Origin: an uncultured Eubacteriales bacterium
GTDB lineage: Bacteria; Bacillota; Clostridia; Oscillospirales; Acutalibacteraceae
NCBI GenBank assembly: GCA_948815685.1
Contig: CAQJOC010000032.1
Span: 1-10,034 of the forward strand
Direction: 5' to 3'
Length of the DNA stretch: 10,034 nt
Shown here piece by piece: positions 5,790 to 10,034 of the stretch. Below the pieces are notes generated by a model. The model was not told where the DNA came from and ran no database searches. It saw only the letters and a program-made list of their open reading frames with translations. Within the stretch, counting starts at the first letter, position 1. Each line of letters begins with the position of its first letter. A program made the translations under genes and the position numbers.

Positions 5790-7508
5790 ATGGATTATAA
5801 AAAATCTTTTAGTCGTTGGCTAGACTATTTTTCTCAAGATAAAAAAATGTTTTCCAAACTTAAAAATATAGAATCAAATGAAAAAGAACTCATATCGGGT
5901 TTTTCATCCGAACTTCAATTTGGTACGGCAGGGCTTAGAGGAACAATGGGAATGGGAACAAACAAACTGAATATTTATACAGTTAGGAGAGCTACACAAG
6001 GGCTTGTAAACTATCTTGTAAACAAACATCAATCTACAACCATTGTAATTTCATTCGATTCAAGAATAAATTCCAAACTTTTTGCAGAAGAAACTGCTTC
6101 TGTCATTGCTGCAAACGGAATTAAAGCATTTATAACAGAGCAAATTTCTCCTACACCTTTTTTATCTTTTGCGGTAAGGGAACTTGGTTGTCAGGCAGGC
6201 ATAATGATAACCGCCAGCCATAATCCGGCTGAATATAATGGTTATAAATGTTATGCAGAAGATGGTTCTCAAATGACTTCGGCAGACACGAGAAAAGTAT
6301 ATGAACAAATAAAAAGGCTGGACATTTTTAATGATATTAAAGTTTCAGATTTTAATTTAGAATTAAAAAAGGGAATGATCGAGTTTATTCCTCATAATAC
6401 TTATGAAAAGTACCTGCAAAAAGTTTTACAACAGGCTATAAACAAAGAGTATCCCGCAAAATGTAAAATTAAAGTAACTTATACTCCTTTGAATGGTGCA
6501 GGTAAAAATTTTGTGGAAAAAATTTTGTATAAATCGGGAATTCAAGATTTGGACATTGTGAAAGAACAAGCATCTTTTGATGGGAATTTCTCCACATGTA
6601 AATATCCTAATCCGGAAATTGAGGAAGTTTTTGAGTTGGGATTAAAAAGCGCAAAAAAAAATTCTTCGGATATAATAATTGCTACAGACCCAGACAGTGA
6701 TAGACTTGGCGTAAAAGTTTTTCACAAAGGAGAATACCATATGCTTAACGGAAACCAAATAGGAATTCTTCTTTTTAACTATTTAATTTCACAAAAAAAA
6801 GAAAAAAATTTACTGCCCAAAAATCCTATTGCAATACGAACACTTGTTAGCAGTAAAATGGTTGATTCGATAGCTAAAAATTATAACTGCCAAATTTGGT
6901 GCGTACCTACCGGATTTAAAAATATCGGACAAAAGATATTTGAGCTTGAAAAAAGCAATTCAGAGAACTCTTTTTTGTTTGGTTTTGAAGAAAGCAACGG
7001 ATACCTTGTTGGAACATATACACGTGATAAAGATGCGGTTTCTGCTTCTTTACTTTTATGTGAAATGAGTTCATTTTATAAAGAAAAAAATTTAACCTTA
7101 ATAGATGTATTGAACCAATTATATGAAAAATATGGATTTTATATGGAAAAGACTATCTCATTGGAACTAAACGGACCAGATGCAAATGAAAAAACAGTTG
7201 CGATAATGGAAAAATTAAGGACAATTGGACTTTTTCAGTCAATAGGAGCAAAAAAAATCGTTTCCGTTAAAGATTATAAAAATTCATGTAATCTTATAAC
7301 CGGACAACGGTTTAGGATAAATTTTGAAAATCTTGACATAATTGAATTTGAGTTGTCGGATGGCAGTAGTATAATTGTTAGACCATCAGGCACTGAGCCG
7401 AAAATAAAAATATATATTATGACATCTGACAAAGATAAAAATTTAGCAAAAGTTAATATAGATTCAATGAAATCAGATTTTTGTTCAAAAATTAGAGAAT
7501 ATATATAA
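5790..7508 (+). CDS. pgcA: phospho-sugar mutase (alpha-phosphoglucomutase/phosphomannomutase)
   Basis: This 572-aa enzyme interconverts hexose 1- and 6-phosphates in the cytoplasm through a phosphoserine, feeding nucleotide-sugar and glycogen synthesis from glycolytic intermediates. The four alpha-D-phosphohexomutase signatures are in order: FGTAGLRG near 44-51; the active-site loop TASHNP at 141-146 (phosphoserine Ser143); the metal loop DPDSDRLG at 300-307; the sugar loop GFEESNGYLVG at 398-408; and the phosphate loop RPSGTEPKIK at 531-540. The length fits the long bacterial PgcA-type mutases. AAAGGAGAT stands just before the ATG. Glucose or mannose preference cannot be read from these motifs; the PgcA symbol follows length and style. 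The gene is intact and well spaced from its neighbours. Its glucose 1-phosphate could supply the donor for a glycosyltransferase such as the GT8 upstream (inference). Confidence 0.93.
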   Translation: MDYKKSFSRWLDYFSQDKKMFSKLKNIESNEKELISGFSSELQFGTAGLRGTMGMGTNKLNIYTVRRATQGLVNYLVNKHQSTTIVISFDSRINSKLFAEETASVIAANGIKAFITEQISPTPFLSFAVRELGCQAGIMITASHNPAEYNGYKCYAEDGSQMTSADTRKVYEQIKRLDIFNDIKVSDFNLELKKGMIEFIPHNTYEKYLQKVLQQAINKEYPAKCKIKVTYTPLNGAGKNFVEKILYKSGIQDLDIVKEQASFDGNFSTCKYPNPEIEEVFELGLKSAKKNSSDIIIATDPDSDRLGVKVFHKGEYHMLNGNQIGILLFNYLISQKKEKNLLPKNPIAIRTLVSSKMVDSIAKNYNCQIWCVPTGFKNIGQKIFELEKSNSENSFLFGFEESNGYLVGTYTRDKDAVSASLLLCEMSSFYKEKNLTLIDVLNQLYEKYGFYMEKTISLELNGPDANEKTVAIMEKLRTIGLFQSIGAKKIVSVKDYKNSCNLITGQRFRINFENLDIIEFELSDGSSIIVRPSGTEPKIKIYIMTSDKDKNLAKVNIDSMKSDFCSKIREYI

Positions 7509-7633
7509 AAGAAAAAGCTTTTAATCTTTTTGTGTTAATTTTATTTGTCTATCCATATTTTTATTTTATCACTTTTTCTCTTATTTTACTACTATGCGGT
7601 GTTGCCCTAAATTTTTTATTTATAAGATTTTGC

Positions 7634-7662
7634 TTGCCAAAAGCCTTAAAATAATGTATAAT
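7634..7662 (+). promoter_or_regulatory. sigma-A-type promoter of pgk
   Basis: TTGCCA at 7634-7639 and TATAAT at 7657-7662, spaced 17 bp, with TG directly before the -10. Transcription should start near 7669, giving a leader of about 38 nt. It shows that pgk is transcribed on its own. The only terminator-like element between the two genes is a weak AT-only stem after 7508. Confidence 0.75.
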
Positions 7663-7706
7663 ACCATTTTAAGTGTTTTAATTCAAAGAGAGGATGTTTT
7701 ATTTTA

Positions 7707-8900
7707 ATGGATTATTCAAATAAAAAAAATGTCGAAGATATAAATGTCCAGGGGAAAAAAGTCCTTTTGCGTTGTGATTTTAATGTACCTTTTGATGCTG
7801 AAGGTAACATAACCGATACAAAACGAATCGATGAATCGATGAAAACAATAAATTATTTGATAAACAAGAATGCAAAAATAATTTTATGTTCTCATTTGGG
7901 TCGTCCTAAAGGAAAACCCAATCCTGCCCTTTCTTTGAAACCGGTTGCCGAATATTTATCAAAAGTTTTGGGAAAAGAAGTCAAAATGGCTAATGATGTT
8001 ATAGGAGAATCAGCCCAAAATCTCTCTGAAAATCTTAATCTAGGCGAGGTTTGTCTATTGGAAAATTTAAGATTTCATAGCGAAGAGGAGGGTAATAATA
8101 AAGAATTTGCAAAAAAATTAGCTAAACTTGCAGATATTTATATAAATGATGCCTTTGGGACTTGTCATAGAGCACATGCATCTACTGTCGGGGTAACAGA
8201 ATATCTACCGTCGGTATGCGGTTTTTTGATTAAAAAAGAAATTTCAGCTATGGGAAATGCCCTTACCAATCCGAGGCGTCCATTTATTTCGATACTTGGA
8301 GGAGCGAAAGTGTCGGATAAAATAGGAATTATCACAAACCTTATAAATAAAGTTGATACTCTTATAATAGGTGGGGGTATGGCTTATACATTTATGAATG
8401 CACTTGGATATTCAGTTGGAACTTCGATATGTGAAAGTGATAAACTTGACCTCGCAAAAGATATAATGGCCAAAGCAAAAGAGAAAGGTATAAAATTTCT
8501 TATTCCTGTTGATAATAAAGTGGGAAAGGAGTACTCACCAGATACAGAAGCCAAGATTGTGGATGCAGATAAAATTCCTGATGGATGGATGGGGCTTGAT
8601 ATAGGAACAAAAACCGCAAATATGTTTTCTGAAGCAATAAAAGGTGCAGGAACAGTTGTTTGGAATGGTCCTATGGGGGTTTCGGAATGGGAGCGTTTTG
8701 CTGATGGAACAATGTCCATTGCAAAAGCTATTGCTGAAAGTGGGGCGGTTTCTATAATAGGGGGAGGAGACTCAGCGGCCGCTGTACAGAAATTGGGTTT
8801 TGCAGATAAAATGACTCACATTTCCACCGGTGGAGGAGCCTCGTTAAAATTTTTAGAAGATGCTCCTCTTCCGGGGCTGGTTGCATTAGATGATAAATAA
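7707..8900 (+). CDS. pgk: phosphoglycerate kinase
   Basis: Phosphoglycerate kinase transfers phosphate from 1,3-bisphosphoglycerate to ADP, the first ATP-yielding step of glycolysis, as a soluble monomer. The 397-aa length is standard. The N-lobe has LLRCDFNVP at 20-28, the catalytic Arg in KRIDES near 40, SHLGRPKG at 62-69, LENLRFHSEEE at 118-128 and NDAFGTCHRAHAS at 147-159. The C-lobe has LGGAKVSDKIG at 197-207, IGGGMAYTF at 221-229, WNGPMGVSEWERFADGT at 319-335, GGGDSAAA at 352-359 and STGGGASLKFLE at 373-384. GAGAGGA sits about 12 nt before the ATG, slightly far but with no better start. gap and tpi, frequent neighbours in Bacillota, are not next to it. Downstream lies an IS30 pseudogene on the other strand. 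Confidence 0.97.
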   Translation: MDYSNKKNVEDINVQGKKVLLRCDFNVPFDAEGNITDTKRIDESMKTINYLINKNAKIILCSHLGRPKGKPNPALSLKPVAEYLSKVLGKEVKMANDVIGESAQNLSENLNLGEVCLLENLRFHSEEEGNNKEFAKKLAKLADIYINDAFGTCHRAHASTVGVTEYLPSVCGFLIKKEISAMGNALTNPRRPFISILGGAKVSDKIGIITNLINKVDTLIIGGGMAYTFMNALGYSVGTSICESDKLDLAKDIMAKAKEKGIKFLIPVDNKVGKEYSPDTEAKIVDADKIPDGWMGLDIGTKTANMFSEAIKGAGTVVWNGPMGVSEWERFADGTMSIAKAIAESGAVSIIGGGDSAAAVQKLGFADKMTHISTGGGASLKFLEDAPLPGLVALDDK

Positions 8901-8969
8901 AAATTAACTTACAAAGAAAGTATAGAAAGACCTTATGATTTAAGAAGGGGAATAAAAGATCTTGAATTA

Positions 8970-9790
8970 TCAAGTTAAGTGCAAAACCGTATCAAAAAAT
9001 ACTTCAAAGGGAACTTTCCACCCAAGGCACACTTACGGGGGCAATGATTGAGCTTATCGATAAGCTCAGAAATAGTTATAAGGGAAAGAATTCATATCAA
9101 CAAATTTGAGGAAACATTTGTGTGTAAGACTATTTGTATTTTCGTTAGTACCTCTTTCTCAAGGAGCATAAGGGTTAGGCAAGTAAAAAGGGAAAACATC
9201 TAGTGCATCAATTATATGTTCATGATTTGAAAACCCTTTGCCACGATATGGTGTAATTGAACGACGTTTTTTGCAGGAAATACGATTAGCATTGCGAGCA
9301 TGCCTTTCTCAGCTTCAGCAGTAGCTTTACATAAAATCTTTTTGCTAAGTAGGAAACAATGTCTGCGATTAGTTAAAGTGATCATACATGAAGAGTTCGT
9401 TTCTCTGATACAGCATCGGTTTCCCAGTCACCTATTTCAGAGTGCTCTAGAGCTTTTTGCCTTTTTTGTGCCGAGTCTTTCCACGATACCTTAGCTTTAT
9501 TGCTACACCTCGCTATCTATGGTACAACTTATTTGTTTCTAAAGCACTAAAATAAATTGAGCGATAAATCTTGAAAAATTAATTTAAATTTTCTTCTTTT
9601 CCATTTTTAACTAATTCGCTATTTGTTTAGTGGACCAATGAAGATCTAGAAATAGGTGTTGAAACAATTTTTTTGCTTCAGCTTCGGTCACTTACTCTTT
9701 CTGTAACGTTTTTTACTTCTTTGACGATATCTAAATTTGGTGAATACTTTTCGTTCTGTTTCTTAATTACGTCTCAATTTTTAGCTTATG
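8970..9790 (-). pseudogene. IS30-family transposase, heavily degraded
   Basis: Read on the minus strand, IS30 blocks appear in order but in shifting frames. Around 9609-9640 is HWSTKQIAN, then GIVERLGTKKAKS-like remains, then IGDWETDAVSEKRT with the first catalytic Asp at 9415-9417. Next are LLSKKILCKATAEAEKGM and ITPYRGKGFSNHEHIIDALD, where the second catalytic Asp (normally TPDRG) is Tyr at 9246-9248. ERGTNENTNSL follows, with the catalytic Glu at 9141-9143, preceded by a TGA at 9159-9161 where the family has Trp. The end is CLGWKVPFEVFFDTVLHLT with its stop at 8970-8972. It has a lost catalytic residue, in-frame stops and several frameshifts. The N-terminal helix-turn-helix part is not recognisable toward 9790, where the MITE A copy begins shortly after. 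No terminal repeats of this element were found. Confidence 0.85.
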
Positions 9791-9814
9791 GCCCGGTGAT
9801 GCCCTCCCTATTTC

Positions 9815-10034
9815 TAGGCCTTGTATGAAAAATAAAAAATAACTGAAGTGGAAAAATTGATAGATATGGAAAATATGCTCATGATGTAAGTTTATTATAA
9901 AAATTTTAATAATTTAAGATGTTTTTGATGAATTTTAAAAAATTCGACTTTTCTGTTTCTGTATTCATTTTCTTCGGTTTATCTATGAATTGGCTAAAAT
10001 ATATAGTTTGTTTTTATTTTTCAGACAAGGCCTA
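9815..10034 (+). mobile_element. MITE-like element, family A, copy 2 (220 bp)
   Basis: The left end (from 9815) begins TAGGCCTTGTATGAAAAATA. The right end, read inward from 10034, begins TAGGCCTTGTCTGAAAAATA. The terminal repeats agree at 26 of 29 positions. The interior matches 2893-3109 in inverted orientation. No frame is open, and TA at each end suggests IS630/Tc1-type insertion. The element ends exactly at the window edge, so the right flank cannot be checked. Its cleaner terminal repeats suggest it is younger than the other copy. Confidence 0.8.

Noticed and set aside
8384..8973. Open frames on the minus strand overlapping pgk
   Set aside because: They lie opposite strongly conserved pgk sequence, lack ribosome binding sites and resemble no family.
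9159..9161. TGA read as Trp, suggesting a changed genetic code
   Set aside because: It occurs in a pseudogene with frameshifts and a lost catalytic residue. The intact genes use TGG for Trp.
9300..9494. Plus-strand 64-codon frame
   Set aside because: It is antisense to the IS30 pseudogene, which accounts for the sequence.
1..10034. tRNA, rRNA genes or a CRISPR array
   Set aside because: No T-loop GGTTCGAATCC-type segment with matching arms, no rRNA-like stretches, and no regularly spaced direct repeats were seen.

Overview
The window is very AT-rich and reads as a low-GC Clostridia-type Bacillota chromosome. Strong AGGAGG-like ribosome binding sites, a PdaB-like sporulation-type polysaccharide deacetylase, and TTGNNN-17-TATAAT promoters all point that way. 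The deacetylase wording (first motif FDAAWG, C-terminal ENYT..H.G.Q) resembles Oscillospirales-type proteins. That placement is recalled family knowledge, not a search result.

Layout. Positions 1-420 hold the 3' end of a frameshifted IS5-family transposase gene. A promoter at the edge of that remnant leads into a membrane-anchored GT8 glycosyltransferase (467-1453). About 460 bases of non-coding DNA follow, with a fragment of repeat family A, a 221-bp MITE-like element (family B) and a separate inverted repeat. Next come the deacetylase (1916-2686), a short doubtful ORF, and a first full copy of a ~220-bp MITE-like element (family A, 2893-3109). Just downstream is an apparently free-standing structured RNA of about 285 nt (3185-3470), with a 17-bp-spaced promoter and its own intrinsic terminator. 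Two small phage-like genes follow: a 104-aa Cys/His protein (3758-4072) and a ParB/Srx-type N-terminal domain protein (4249-4638). The second is cut at its last codon by an 890-bp IS5-family element (4637-5526) that has intact ends, a 3-bp target duplication and a broken transposase gene. Two intact carbohydrate genes come next, each with its own promoter: a phospho-sugar mutase (5790-7508) and phosphoglycerate kinase (7707-8900). The window closes with an IS30-family transposase pseudogene on the minus strand (8970 to about 9790) and a second full copy of MITE family A, inverted relative to the first, ending at the last base (9815-10034).

How it fits together. The intact genes are core metabolism (mutase, PGK) and envelope or glycan functions (GT8, deacetylase). 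There is no sign of one operon: each gene has its own ribosome binding site, usually its own promoter, and long AT-rich gaps. Every transposase gene seen is broken while the core genes are clean. This suggests a lineage in which mobile elements have expanded and are now decaying, as in host-restricted or symbiotic bacteria; that is inference. The most unusual object is the RNA at 3185-3470. I could not match it to RNase P, tmRNA, SRP or 6S RNA, and it contains two long helices that compete for the same bases.
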